Source: Crassaminicella thermophila (GTDB lineage: Bacteria; Bacillota; Clostridia; Peptostreptococcales; Thermotaleaceae). From it: a DNA stretch of 64,000 nucleotides. Both the position numbers and the translations under genes were made by a program. The stretch lies in contig NZ_CP042243.1 of the NCBI RefSeq assembly GCF_008152325.1, forward strand, positions 2,795,026-2,859,025. The letters run 5' to 3'. Shown here piece by piece: positions 17,237 to 26,226 of this stretch (within the stretch, counting starts at the first letter, position 1; each line of letters begins with the position of its first letter). The notes below the pieces were generated by a model. That model worked only from the letters and a program-made list of their open reading frames with translations, was not told the origin of the DNA and made no database searches.

Positions 17237-17921
17237 CTTTATTCACCTCAAACTTATACCCCACCCCCCAAACAGTCTTAATCCTATATTTATCTTTCAC
17301 TCCTTCTAGCTTCTCTCTTAAACGCTTAATATGTACATCAATCGTTCGAGAATCTCCCTCAAAATCAAAGCCCCAAATATTTTCAATTAATTGTTCTCTT
17401 GTAAAAACCCTATTTTGATTTTTCACAAGAAAATACAAAAGCTCCATCTCCTTTGGTGGTAACTCAAAGGTTTTGTCTTCTATTTTAACAATATAAAGAT
17501 CCATATCAATCAAAAGATTTGGCAGTACTATCTGTCTAGTAGGTAATGTCTGCTGGCTTGTCCTTCTTAGAACCGCTTCAATTCTTGCAAGTAACTCTCT
17601 TGGCTCAAAAGGCTTTACAACATAATCATCTGCACCGATTTTTAATCCTAAAACCTTATCAAAAGTATCTCCTTTTGCAGTAAGCATAATAATAGGTACA
17701 TTGCTAATTTTCTTTAACTCTCTACAAACATCCCAACCATCCATCTTTGGCAGCATAATATCAAGAACTACAAGATCTGGCATCTCCTCTTTAAAAGCTT
17801 CTATTGCACTTAATCCATCATATACACTAAGCACCTTATATCCTTCTTTTTTTAAATAAAGCTTAATCAATTCACAAATATCTGTATCATCATCTACAAC
17901 AAGAATTTTTCTCTCTATCAC
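17229..17921 (-). CDS. OmpR/PhoB-family response regulator
   Basis: 230 residues: receiver domain with the acidic pocket DDD (10-12), phospho-acceptor D54 (VVLDIMLPK) and K in MLTAKG, then a winged-helix DNA-binding domain (about 130-228, EREQLIENIWG and TIDVHIKRLREKL). It starts at GTG 17921 after AGGAGGGAGA. Operon with the kinase; htrA is the likely downstream target. Confidence 0.92.
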   Translation of the reverse strand: MIERKILVVDDDTDICELIKLYLKKEGYKVLSVYDGLSAIEAFKEEMPDLVVLDIMLPKMDGWDVCRELKKISNVPIIMLTAKGDTFDKVLGLKIGADDYVVKPFEPRELLARIEAVLRRTSQQTLPTRQIVLPNLLIDMDLYIVKIEDKTFELPPKEMELLYFLVKNQNRVFTREQLIENIWGFDFEGDSRTIDVHIKRLREKLEGVKDKYRIKTVWGVGYKFEVNKDV

Positions 17922-17950
17922 GTCTCTCCCTCCTATTCATAAAGTAACTT

Positions 17951-17985
17951 TGGAATGAACGTTCTTTTTATATTTCTTTTTTGAA
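17951..17985. repeat. Dispersed repeat core, copy B (partial)
   Basis: TGGAATGAACGTTCTTTTTAT, identical to the core of the other copies, with only a diverged remnant around it. It lies in the leader of the response regulator gene. Confidence 0.5.
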
Positions 17986-18066
17986 AAATATTCTTCATAT
18001 GTTACACTTATAAGTATAGTATAAAATAAATTCCCATTCATAAAAAATCCATAAGGAGATGATTCT

Positions 18067-18327
18067 ATGAGCGAAAATTATAAATTTAACCAAAATCGTA
18101 AATGTGAATATTTTCCCTGTCATAACGTAAAGGATGAAGAAAATTTTAACTGTCTATTCTGTTTTTGTCCATTGTACATGTTAAAAGATAAGTGTGGCGG
18201 AAACTTTACCTATGTCAATAACATTAAAGATTGCAGCAAATGCACGATTCCTCACAGCAAAGGAGCATATGAATATATTATGTCAAAAATGGACGAAGTA
18301 ATTCGTATAGGTAGTGAAAGAGAATAA
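18067..18327 (+). CDS. Cysteine-rich small domain protein
   Basis: 86 residues with ten Cys in pairs (KCEYFPCH, CLFCFCPLY, DKCGG, DCSKC), a pattern of the cysteine-rich small domain family that is often encoded beside corrin or metal genes. It may bind zinc or an Fe-S cluster. ATG 18067 follows AAGGAGATG. The gene stands alone between divergent and convergent neighbours. Confidence 0.75.
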   Translation: MSENYKFNQNRKCEYFPCHNVKDEENFNCLFCFCPLYMLKDKCGGNFTYVNNIKDCSKCTIPHSKGAYEYIMSKMDEVIRIGSERE

Positions 18328-18329
18328 AA

Positions 18330-18356
18330 AACAGGTAGTGTAAAATCTACCTGCTA
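18330..18356. terminator. Terminator between convergent genes
   Basis: CAGGTAG and CTACCTG arms with an 8-base loop. The minus-strand side has a run of six T, so it mainly serves the gene at 18354. Confidence 0.7.
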
Positions 18357-18695
18357 TTCTTCTCTTTCTTCTAGAATATATTCATCTAATATTTCCATAA
18401 TCTCATCCATACATACATCATAACTTTCTAAGTCAAAGTGATATACCCATTCCTCATAGTCAGGAGTAACGATGATGGTAGCATTTGTAATATGATCTAA
18501 GTTTTCTGTATTCACAACAATCATCTTTTCATGTTTTGGCATTGTATAAAATTTTTCAATCACAACATATCCAAAGCCTATGTCATCTTCTATTTCATGA
18601 TATTCATGATGTATCAAATCTCCATCTACATCTCTCATCAATAATTCTAAAACTTCTTTTGGTTTTATAGATAGAGATACAATTCTGATACACAT
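18354..18695 (-). CDS. Conserved hypothetical protein, 113 residues
   Basis: An acidic soluble protein (KPKEVLELLMRDVDGDLIHH near the start, glutamate-rich C-terminus). I recognise no domain with confidence. No signal peptide or membrane helix. The ATG is preceded by AGGGAGG. It faces away from rnhA (divergent), with only about 100 bases between them. Confidence 0.6.
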   Translation of the reverse strand: MCIRIVSLSIKPKEVLELLMRDVDGDLIHHEYHEIEDDIGFGYVVIEKFYTMPKHEKMIVVNTENLDHITNATIIVTPDYEEWVYHFDLESYDVCMDEIMEILDEYILEEREE

Positions 18696-18793
18696 CTCTT
18701 AAACCTCCCTAACCTCTTTATTTTATCTATATTCAACAAAACAAAATAATTGCAATAAAATTTGATATAATATTTAAAAAAGGAGGGAATCAT

Positions 18794-19354
18794 TTGAAGA
18801 TCATTAATATATATACAGATGGTGCTTGTTCTGGTAATCAAAATGAAAGCAATGTTGGAGGATGGGGTGCTATTCTAGAATATAAAGAACATAAAAAAAC
18901 ATTGTATGGAGGAGAAGAAAATACTACAAACAACCGCATGGAAATGAAAGCCTTATTAGAAGCCCTGAAATCTCTTAAAAAAAATAATCTTATCCTTAAC
19001 GTATTTTCGGATAGTTCCTATCTTATAGAATGTTTTACAAAAAAATGGTATATAAAGTGGCAGCAAAACGGCTGGATAACTTCTAGTAAAAAACCTGTAG
19101 AAAATAAAGAACTATGGGAAGCTTTGCTTGAGCAAGTTTCTAGACAAAAAGAAATTCATTTTTATCGGGTAAAGGGACATTTAAATTTAAACAAAAAAAC
19201 TGAAATAGATAAATGGTATGAAAAATTTAAAAGCTGGAATGGAAATCATTTTTCATTAGAAGATTTTATATACATAACAAAAATGAATATAGAAGCAGAT
19301 GCCTTAGCAAATAAAGGTATTGACCAAATACGTGAAAAGACCTTAGAATCATAA
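18794..19354 (+). CDS. rnhA: Ribonuclease HI with C-terminal insertion
   Basis: 186 residues. Catalytic carboxylates are D9 (YTDGACSGN), E50 (NNRMEMKA), D73 (FSDSSYL) and D169 (EADALANKG). It cleaves RNA in RNA-DNA hybrids. About 25 extra residues lie between the VKGHL loop (126-130) and the final Asp motif, including the WYEKFKSWNG region, so it is longer than the usual 150-155. The start is TTG 18794 after AAGGAGGG. Cellular role: removal of primers and R-loops. Confidence 0.9.
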   Translation: MKIINIYTDGACSGNQNESNVGGWGAILEYKEHKKTLYGGEENTTNNRMEMKALLEALKSLKKNNLILNVFSDSSYLIECFTKKWYIKWQQNGWITSSKKPVENKELWEALLEQVSRQKEIHFYRVKGHLNLNKKTEIDKWYEKFKSWNGNHFSLEDFIYITKMNIEADALANKGIDQIREKTLES

Positions 19355-19356
19355 CG

Positions 19357-19382
19357 TAGCTACTGCGTATGCAGTAGCTATC
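19357..19382. terminator. Hairpin between rnhA and YdjO-like gene
   Basis: TAGCTACTGC-GTAT-GCAGTAGCTA, a perfect 10-bp stem between convergent genes but without a clear T-tract on either strand. Confidence 0.5.
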
Positions 19383-19566
19383 ATACTAAAACCTTTACTT
19401 CTTTTGAACCAGATAGCATATTACTTGAACAAAATGGGCATGTAGGATTTTCTGAAACACTAAATTCTTTCTGCATCCACCCAATACAGTTTGGACACTG
19501 CCACACCTGTACCTCCTTAAATTCGTAAGTTTTTTCTTCTCTTTGTACATCTTTTTTGAAAAACAT
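19381..19566 (-). CDS. YdjO-like small zinc-ribbon protein
   Basis: 61 residues with two CxxC pairs (WQCPNC and TCPFC) around an IGWMQKEFS segment, resembling Bacillus cold-induced YdjO. It probably binds zinc. ATG 19566 is chosen because AAGGAGAGG lies six bases upstream; an earlier ATG overlaps that site. Confidence 0.7.
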   Translation of the reverse strand: MFFKKDVQREEKTYEFKEVQVWQCPNCIGWMQKEFSVSENPTCPFCSSNMLSGSKEVKVLV

Positions 19567-19736
19567 CCTATTCCTCTCCTTCATTTTTTATAGAAAGATG
19601 CATTTATTATGCCCATAAATCTAATAAATGAACTCAGGAAAAAATTACCGTTATATCTTCCTCAAAATCTAAGTATAAATGTTTAAACCCTATAAATAAT
19701 CATCATCTATCATAATAAAATAATTTACGAAGAATA

Positions 19737-19765
19737 TTTACAAAATTCTAAATATGTAGTATCAT
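19737..19765 (+). promoter_or_regulatory. Promoter of the Spo0E-like gene
   Basis: TTTACA (19737-19742), 17-base spacer, TATCAT (19760-19765), followed by a leader of about 85 bases. The rest of 19567-19851 shows nothing else. Confidence 0.45.
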
Positions 19766-19851
19766 AGATATAGTAGATTATTGATAAATTTGTTTGATTA
19801 TGTACTATATTTAGTGATAAGTAGCTTTTTACATAATTTAAAGGGGAAGAG

Positions 19852-20031
19852 ATGGGGAATATGGGAGAATCAAAAGAAATAAGAAAAAAAATAGAAAATC
19901 TAAGAAAATATTTGTATGACCTAATCGAACAAAATAAAAATCTTTTTGCCGCAGAAGTAGTGAGAGTAAGCCAAGAATTAGATAAAGTATTAAATGAATA
20001 TAATTCTATAATAAAAAAACAGATAGCCTAA
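19852..20031 (+). CDS. Spo0E-like aspartyl-phosphate phosphatase
   Basis: 59 residues, helical hairpin with the SQELDKVLNEY signature (residues 40-50) of the Spo0E family. These proteins dephosphorylate Spo0A-P and so delay entry into sporulation. ATG 19852 follows AAGGGGAAGAG. A second ATG three codons later is possible. Small size makes it easy to miss. Confidence 0.85.
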   Translation: MGNMGESKEIRKKIENLRKYLYDLIEQNKNLFAAEVVRVSQELDKVLNEYNSIIKKQIA

Positions 20032-20047
20032 GGGCTATCTCTTTTTT
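20021..20047 (+). terminator. Terminator of the Spo0E-like gene
   Basis: AGATAGCC-TAAG-GGCTATCT stem followed by CTTTTTT. It includes the stop codon. Confidence 0.88.
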
Positions 20048-20054
20048 ACATAAT

Positions 20055-21164
20055 CTATACGGTTTTAATGATTTCTAACACAAGTTTTGCACTATTTACT
20101 AAGTCTTCTATTTTTAAATGTTCTTCTAAAGTATGTGGCTTTTTCTCTCCAATTCCTAAATTTACAGCTTTGATACCATTTTCATTAAGTATATTTGTAT
20201 CACTACCCCCACCAGATGCCTGGGTAAAAGGCTTTAATCCAATGTTCTCACAAGCTTTTCTTACAGTATTTACAATTTCATCATTTTCATCAATCATAAA
20301 AGCACTATACATTCTCTCTGTATGAATTTCAACTTCTGCTCCAAATTCTTCAGCTGCCTTTTTTAAGCATTCAACCATGTGAGATGTTTGTCTATCTAAT
20401 TTTTCATTGTTTAAACTTCTTGCCTCTGCTTTTATTTCTACTTCTGGGCAAACGATATTAGTCACTTTGCCCCCTTGAATAACACCAATATTTGCTGTTG
20501 TTTCTTCATCAATTCTAAGCAGATTCATATTGCTTATTGCCTTTGCAGCCACTTGTATAGCACTAATTCCTTCTTCTGGGCATACACCTGCATGTGCTGG
20601 CTTACCTATAATTTTTGCATTGATTTTGTCTTGTGCAGGCCCTTTTACAATAATTTGTCCTGGGTCTCCACCACTATCCAATACAAAAGCACGTTTTGAT
20701 TCAATTTTTTTATAATCTAAATTTTTAGCACCAAACAATCCACCTTCTTCATAGATGCTAAATACAACTTCTATTAGCCCATGTTCTATATTATTTTCTT
20801 TTAATGCTTTTAACGCCTCTAAAACAGCAGCAATTCCTGCTTTGTTGTCTCCTCCAAGTACTGTTGTACCATCGCTATAGATTACACCATCTTTAATTAC
20901 TGGCTTAATTCCTACTCCAGGACTTACAGTATCCATATGACAGCTAAATAAAACTGGCTCACTATCTTTTGTTCCTTTTAACTTCGCAATAACATTACCT
21001 GTATCTGAACCTACTTTTTCTCCAGCATCATCTATATGTACTTCTAATCCAATATTTTTCAGTTCTTCTGCAATAAATTTAGCAAACTTCCCTTCACTTT
21101 TTGTAGGACTGTCTATTTGTACATACTTTAAAAATTCATTTACAACTCTTTCTTGATTAATCAT
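20055..21164 (-). CDS. M20-family PepT-like metallopeptidase
   Basis: 369 residues. Di-zinc motifs: SCHMDTVSPG, LGGDNKAG (bridging Asp) and YEEGGLFG, with the dimerisation domain inserted around 180-280. It likely cleaves small peptides or acyl-amino acids in the cytosol. ATG 21164 follows ATAGGAGGT; the reading frame is open further upstream but without a start site. It lies 58 bases downstream of an AbgT-family transporter on the same strand, so the pair may import and hydrolyse the same compounds. Confidence 0.85.
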   Translation of the reverse strand: MINQERVVNEFLKYVQIDSPTKSEGKFAKFIAEELKNIGLEVHIDDAGEKVGSDTGNVIAKLKGTKDSEPVLFSCHMDTVSPGVGIKPVIKDGVIYSDGTTVLGGDNKAGIAAVLEALKALKENNIEHGLIEVVFSIYEEGGLFGAKNLDYKKIESKRAFVLDSGGDPGQIIVKGPAQDKINAKIIGKPAHAGVCPEEGISAIQVAAKAISNMNLLRIDEETTANIGVIQGGKVTNIVCPEVEIKAEARSLNNEKLDRQTSHMVECLKKAAEEFGAEVEIHTERMYSAFMIDENDEIVNTVRKACENIGLKPFTQASGGGSDTNILNENGIKAVNLGIGEKKPHTLEEHLKIEDLVNSAKLVLEIIKTV

Positions 21165-21199
21165 TTTTTTACCTCCTATATGGAAATATTTTATAAAGA

Positions 21200-21222
21200 A
21201 AGGCACCAAAGGTGCCTTTTTA
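21200..21222. terminator. Hairpin between transporter and peptidase genes
   Basis: AAAGGCACC-AAA-GGTGCCTTT palindrome with T-rich flanks on both strands, right after the abgT stop. It would attenuate read-through into the peptidase gene. Confidence 0.7.
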
Positions 21223-22767
21223 TTACATAGGTAAATGAATAAATGCTTCTGGTCCAATTGGTAATCCTAATAAGTACCAACCTATCATTAATGCTGTCCA
21301 TCCTAATAAGAATGCTATAGAATATGGAAGCATCGTAGATATTAAAGTACCAATTCCTGTATCTTTGTCATATTTTTGTGCAAATACTACAATTACAGCA
21401 AAATATGACATAAGCGGTGAAATGATGTTTGTACAAGAGTCACCTATACGATATGCTAACTGTGTAAATTCTGGAGTAAATCCTAATTGATACATCATTG
21501 GTATAAATACTGGTGCCATAATCCCCCATTTAGCAGATGCTGATCCAATAAATAGGTTAATAAATCCAGCAACAATAATAAATGCAATTATTAATGGTAA
21601 TCCTGTAAATCCAATAGCCTTTAAGAAGTTTGCACCACTTACAGCTAAAATAATTCCTAAATTAGTATAAGAGAAGTATTTTATAAACTGAGCAGCAAAG
21701 AAACATAATACTAGATATCCTCCCATTGTTCCCATAGCTGTACTCATAGCTTTTATTACATCTTTATCATTTTTAATTGTTCCTGATACAATTCCATAAA
21801 CTAAACCTGGCACTAAGAAGAATAACATAATTGTTGGAACTAATCCATGATATATGAATTGTTTTAATTGTCCATCTGCTTTTAATGCTGCATTTTCAGG
21901 TAATGTCAACAATAACATAACTGCACCGAAAACAAGTAATGAAATCCCTGCAGCAATTAAACCTTTTCTTTCTTTTTGTGTAACTTCCATTGAGTCATCT
22001 GCATAGCCGCCTTTATATTCACCTAATCTTGGCTCAACTATTTTTTCAGTTACCCATGTGCCTAAAAGAGTAATTAAGAATGTAGATACAAACATAAAGT
22101 AATAGTTAGAAGTTGGTAAGATTGTTAAATCAATACCACCTGCAGATAAAGCTTCATTTGTAATCCCTGTTAATAATGGATCTAGAGTTCCTAGTAAAAG
22201 ATTCGCTGAGAATCCACCTGATACCCCTGCAAAAGCAGCTGCCATACCAGCTAATGGATGACGTTTAAAGCTTAAGAAAACAATAGCCCCTAGTGGAACT
22301 AATACAACGTATCCTGCATCTGATGCTATATTTGACATAACCCCTGCAAATACAACAACAGCAGTAATTAATTTTTTAGGTGTACTTAATACTAATTTCT
22401 TTAATGCAGTATTAATAAGTCCTGTTCCTTCAGCAACTCCTACTCCAAGCATAGCAACTAAAACTGTCCCTAATGGATGGAATCCAGTAAAATTCTCAGT
22501 TGCTGTATTGATCATATACCTTAATCCATCAGCATTTAATAGTGAAACTGCTTCAACCATTTTTTCTGTTTTGTACTTTGCATCATAAAAATTGACTGCT
22601 AAGCCTGCACGAGAAGCAATTTCCGAAACAATCATTACGGCAACTGACAATAAAATAAATATGGTAACTGGATGAGGCAATTTATTACCCACTGCTTCAA
22701 CTCCGTTAAGGAATTTGTTAAATAAACCATTTTTTTGTTGTTTAGAAGTTTTTGAAATACTTGCCAA
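21223..22767 (-). CDS. abgT: AbgT-family transporter
   Basis: 514 residues, about 11-13 membrane segments beginning near residue 33, with the conserved HPVTIFI, VMSNIASDAGYV and SASAKWGIMAPVF regions. Family members import p-aminobenzoyl-glutamate or export sulfonamides and antimetabolites. Pairing with an M20 peptidase matches abgABT logic, where dipeptide-like folate breakdown products are taken up and cut. The precise substrate is inferred. Confidence 0.88.
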   Translation of the reverse strand: MASISKTSKQQKNGLFNKFLNGVEAVGNKLPHPVTIFILLSVAVMIVSEIASRAGLAVNFYDAKYKTEKMVEAVSLLNADGLRYMINTATENFTGFHPLGTVLVAMLGVGVAEGTGLINTALKKLVLSTPKKLITAVVVFAGVMSNIASDAGYVVLVPLGAIVFLSFKRHPLAGMAAAFAGVSGGFSANLLLGTLDPLLTGITNEALSAGGIDLTILPTSNYYFMFVSTFLITLLGTWVTEKIVEPRLGEYKGGYADDSMEVTQKERKGLIAAGISLLVFGAVMLLLTLPENAALKADGQLKQFIYHGLVPTIMLFFLVPGLVYGIVSGTIKNDKDVIKAMSTAMGTMGGYLVLCFFAAQFIKYFSYTNLGIILAVSGANFLKAIGFTGLPLIIAFIIVAGFINLFIGSASAKWGIMAPVFIPMMYQLGFTPEFTQLAYRIGDSCTNIISPLMSYFAVIVVFAQKYDKDTGIGTLISTMLPYSIAFLLGWTALMIGWYLLGLPIGPEAFIHLPM

Positions 22768-23112
22768 TATAATTCCTCCTTTTTCTAATTTTTTACAACA
22801 TAAACTATTCTGACAACTTAGGATGTTATAGCCTCAATTGTATAATAATAAATATAATTGCATAAATATTTCGCTATATTTTTAAGGAAAACGCTATCAC
22901 ATCCCTATACACAACATAAATGATATCACACTCTAAGGCATTTATGTTTTAAGTTTTCGTAATGTATACAGTATTGAATATTTATAACATTTCAAACTCA
23001 TGAATCATTCTATATTGTTATTTTTTTCATTTAAGTCTAGAAGTTCCCATACACTTTCTTTCAGAATATTATAAATATATAACCTACTTGCTGCTTATAA
23101 GGAGGAAAAATT
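22768..23112. other. Intergenic region, mostly featureless
   Basis: 345 bases, strongly AT-rich. The only structure I see is an inverted repeat AACATAAATG / CATTTATGTT at 22913-22922 and 22939-22948, which could be an operator or a weak terminator. No gene is supported apart from the ribosome binding site of the next small ORF. Confidence 0.4.
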
Positions 23113-23265
23113 ATGCTACAATATAGCTCAAGAGATTCTCTCTTATTTTTCTTTTTATTGATAATTCTTATCTTAAAAGATACCCCATATTGCAGCGAAC
23201 ACCCTACAACTTTTCTTTTGTTTTTCCTTAACTTAGTTGTTCTATGCAATATATTTTATCTATAG
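23113..23265 (+). CDS. Small hydrophobic peptide, 50 residues
   Basis: ATG behind AAGGAGGAAAAATT. Two hydrophobic stretches (SLLFFFLLIILIL at 9-21 and TFLLFFLNLVVL at 33-44) split by DTPYCSEH. The arrangement mirrors the protein at 13881, so the two may be relatives. Probably a membrane or spore-associated peptide. No known family is assigned. Confidence 0.5.
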   Translation: MLQYSSRDSLLFFFLLIILILKDTPYCSEHPTTFLLFFLNLVVLCNIFYL

Positions 23266-23270
23266 TTTCA

Positions 23271-23300
23271 AAAAAGCTGGGAAACCCCAGCTTTATAATT
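23271..23300. terminator. Bidirectional terminator
   Basis: AAAGCTGGG-AAA-CCCCAGCTTT hairpin with T-rich flanks on both sides, between convergent genes. Confidence 0.8.
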
Positions 23301-24398
23301 TTATTTTTCATTTTTTTTCATTAAAAGACTTGCAACGAATGCTGTTAATGGAATTGTTAGTACTAAACCGATACTTCCTGCTAAAGAACGAATAACTTCA
23401 GTAGCAATAATATCTAAATTTAATATTTTCACAATAGAGGTTTCATAAGCCATAAATAGAAGTAGAAGCGGTATTGAACTTCCTGTATAAGCAAGAATTA
23501 AGGTATTTGTCATAGTTCCCATAACATCCTTTCCTACGTTCATTCCTGCCGAAAATAATTCTTTTCTTGTAAGTGTTTTATTGGCATTATGTATTTCCTC
23601 CATTGCAGAAGAAATAGACATACCTATATCCATGACTGCACCTAATGCACCCATAATAATTCCAGAAAATAAGAGACTTTTAAAATCAAAAACAATCCCT
23701 TGAGGAATATCCATAAGCATAATGGCTTCTTCACTACTAAGTCCTGTTAATTTTACCTGACTTCCAATATAATAAGCAACAAGTCCCGCAATCAACACTC
23801 CACCGCTTGTCCCAATAATTGCTGCAATAGTCTTACTGTTAAATCCTCCAATAAAAAACATAGTAATAACCGTTATGCTTATAGAAATTGCGATGGTGAG
23901 TGGGATAGGGTTGACTCCCTTTAAAATCATAGGTAAAAGAATTTTTAAAATAGCAACCATTGTAAGTGTAAGAGTTATTACTGCTTTTATCCCCTTTGTT
24001 CTTCCAATCACCACAATTAATAATATAAATAATATAGATAAATAAATAATATAATGCTGGCGCATATATTCAGTTATAAATACATCAACATTTCCATCTT
24101 CATTCTCTTCAATATTAACAATAACCTTATCTCCTTTTTTTACAGCTATAGCAAATCCATAATTGTCAGCTATGTTGTTTTCTATTTCAAATACTTTTCC
24201 TTTATATTTCCCGCTAGTAACCTCTAATTTTACAAGCTGGTATTTTTCTGTAAATCCTTCATATTCTTGCCCAATCTTTGTTTCACTTGCATCTAAAACT
24301 ACTGCCGTTTCTGTATAAAATGGATTTTCCTCTTCTGCGTAAACATTAAAAGATACAATAAGAATAAATAAACCTATTAATAAAAAATATTTTTTCAT
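23301..24398 (-). CDS. YibE/F-family membrane protein
   Basis: 365 residues: signal peptide at 1-21 (ending VYAEE), an extracytoplasmic beta-rich domain at 25-115, then about seven membrane segments from 118 to 360. The family signature region GALGAVMDIGMSISSAMEEI is present. Function is not established; a transport role has been suggested for the family. Single gene with its own terminator. Confidence 0.85.
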   Translation of the reverse strand: MKKYFLLIGLFILIVSFNVYAEEENPFYTETAVVLDASETKIGQEYEGFTEKYQLVKLEVTSGKYKGKVFEIENNIADNYGFAIAVKKGDKVIVNIEENEDGNVDVFITEYMRQHYIIYLSILFILLIVVIGRTKGIKAVITLTLTMVAILKILLPMILKGVNPIPLTIAISISITVITMFFIGGFNSKTIAAIIGTSGGVLIAGLVAYYIGSQVKLTGLSSEEAIMLMDIPQGIVFDFKSLLFSGIIMGALGAVMDIGMSISSAMEEIHNANKTLTRKELFSAGMNVGKDVMGTMTNTLILAYTGSSIPLLLLFMAYETSIVKILNLDIIATEVIRSLAGSIGLVLTIPLTAFVASLLMKKNEK

Positions 24399-24559
24399 GC
24401 TTTCCCTCCAATCTATTAATTTACGGTTTATAGTATATCACTATTTAAATCTATTGAAAATCAATAGTCTTAATTAATACACAGCTATATTGATATATTA
24501 TGAAATTTTTTGCACATGCTTCATCAAATATTTTATAATTTAGATTATTTCCATATGAA

Positions 24560-24588
24560 TTGACATAAACCTTTTTGTTTAATACAAT
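24560..24588 (+). promoter_or_regulatory. Promoter of the cobalamin-riboswitch operon
   Basis: TTGACA (24560-24565), 17-base spacer, TACAAT (24583-24588), about 25 bases before the aptamer. Confidence 0.75.
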
Positions 24589-24611
24589 TTGTGTGAAAAC
24601 ATAATATATGC

Positions 24612-24800
24612 ATTATGGTGTTGTTAAGCTAAAAGCTTACAACTTAAAAGGGAAGCTCGGTGAAAATCCGACACGGTCCCGCCACTGTAACGAGGAGTAC
24701 ATCTATCTTAATGCCACTGTTTTATAAAACAAACGGGAAGGTGATAGGTATACAATGAGTCGAAGTCAGGAGACCTGCCATAATGAATAATGCCGTTAAA
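24612..24800 (+). ncRNA. Cobalamin riboswitch 1
   Basis: Contains the conserved blocks in order: GGGAAGCTCGGTGAAAATCCGA, CGGTCCCGCCACTGTAA, AACGGGAAGG and the B12 box AGTCAGGAGACCTGCC (24764-24779). It precedes a transporter and a CoA-transferase, not a B12 gene, which is unusual. Confidence 0.95.
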
Positions 24801-24870
24801 CTTACGAGGATAAGGAGGTGTTAATAGATTAGCTAAAGACTACTATATTTAGCTTGATTCTTATTGGCAT

Positions 24871-24915
24871 AAAGCATCTCTTTTCACTTGAAAAAGATGC
24901 TTATTTTGATTTTTG
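24871..24915 (+). terminator. Expression-platform terminator of riboswitch 1
   Basis: AAAGCATCTC/AAAGATGCTT hairpin followed by ATTTTGATTTTT, between aptamer and first gene. Confidence 0.75.
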
Positions 24916-24956
24916 TATCCGTTTAAAATACAAGCTTAATAATAAGGAGGCCAAAA

Positions 24957-26189
24957 ATGACTTTTAATGCTACGCATTTTATAACAAATCATTTTGTACT
25001 AATCTTTTTTTCTGTTGTAACAGGTTTGCTAGTCGGAAAAATTGAGTTTGGAAAATTTAAATTAGGTACTTCCGGGACCTTGTTTACAGGTCTTATTATG
25101 GGATGGTATATCTATAAAAAATACGCTTTTCCTTATGAGAATTTAGAAAATATACCTACTTACGCCACTAAAATCTTAAAATACGGCCTTGTTCCAAATG
25201 ATCTTTTTATATTTAATCTTATATTATTTGTTGCAGCTGTAGGTCTTTTAGCTTCTAAAGATCTTGGTAAAGTATTAAAAAAATACGGATTAAAGTTTGT
25301 ATTTCTAGGTTTTATTATTACATTCACAGGAGCAGCCATTTGCTATCTTATGTCCATACTAAATGAAGGTCAAAATCCATACGCTATTTCAGGAGTTTAC
25401 ACAGGTGCCTTAACAAGTTCACCAGGTTTAGCAGCTGCTTTAGAAACTGTTTCTTCCTATGGCAATAATGCAGAAAGTATGGTTGGCTTTGGATATGCAA
25501 TCGCTTATGTTCCTGGTGTTTTTATTGTAATTCTTTTCATGCAATTTCTTCCATATATTTTCAAAATGGATATAGAAACAGAAAAAGCTCTGTTTTTAAA
25601 AGAAATGAACTTCTCTGAAGGCCAATCAAAAGAAACAGAAGAAAAATTTGATACGATCGCCTTCGTATTCGCATGTCTTACAGGTTTTTTCCTAGGAAAG
25701 ATAAAAATTTATTTAGGTCCTACAATAAAATATTTTAGTCTCGGTTCTACTGGTGGTGTTCTTGTATCATCCCTTCTGTTAGGTTATGCAGGTAAAATAG
25801 GCCCTATGAACTTCAGAATGAGTAGTAGGATTTTAAATGCTATACAGGAAATATCCCTTTCATTCTTTCTATCTATGGTAGGGTTAAAGTACGGATATAC
25901 AACGATTCATTCTGCAACTGGCTCTGGAGCTTATTTAATCTACATATCTTTTCTGTGTGGACTTACTGCATTATTCGTAGGCTTTATCATTGGAAGATAT
26001 GTATTTAAAATCAATTGGATCATGCTTTCAGGAGCCCTTTGCGGTGGTATGACATCTACTCCAGGATTAGGAGCTGCCATAGAAGCTACAAAAAGTAATA
26101 ATGTTGCTGCTGGATATGGAGCTACTTATCCATTTGCTCTTCTAGGTATGATTCTATTCACTATATTGCTATATCGAATACCCGTATAA
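24957..26189 (+). CDS. AspT/YidE-type antiporter-like membrane protein
   Basis: 410 residues, about ten membrane helices in two homologous halves. Each half has the signature loop: GALTSSPGLAAALE near residue 150 and GGMTSTPGLGAAIEA near 370. This is the duplicated domain of the aspartate:alanine exchanger family, which moves dicarboxylates or amino acids. No TrkA-C domain is present. ATG 24957 follows AAGGAGG. It is first in a B12-riboswitch operon with a CoA-transferase, suggesting a dicarboxylate such as succinate as substrate (inference). Confidence 0.8.
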   Translation: MTFNATHFITNHFVLIFFSVVTGLLVGKIEFGKFKLGTSGTLFTGLIMGWYIYKKYAFPYENLENIPTYATKILKYGLVPNDLFIFNLILFVAAVGLLASKDLGKVLKKYGLKFVFLGFIITFTGAAICYLMSILNEGQNPYAISGVYTGALTSSPGLAAALETVSSYGNNAESMVGFGYAIAYVPGVFIVILFMQFLPYIFKMDIETEKALFLKEMNFSEGQSKETEEKFDTIAFVFACLTGFFLGKIKIYLGPTIKYFSLGSTGGVLVSSLLLGYAGKIGPMNFRMSSRILNAIQEISLSFFLSMVGLKYGYTTIHSATGSGAYLIYISFLCGLTALFVGFIIGRYVFKINWIMLSGALCGGMTSTPGLGAAIEATKSNNVAAGYGATYPFALLGMILFTILLYRIPV

Positions 26190-26226
26190 GCATTACTCAT
26201 AATAAATGATTCAAGGAGGAAATAAA

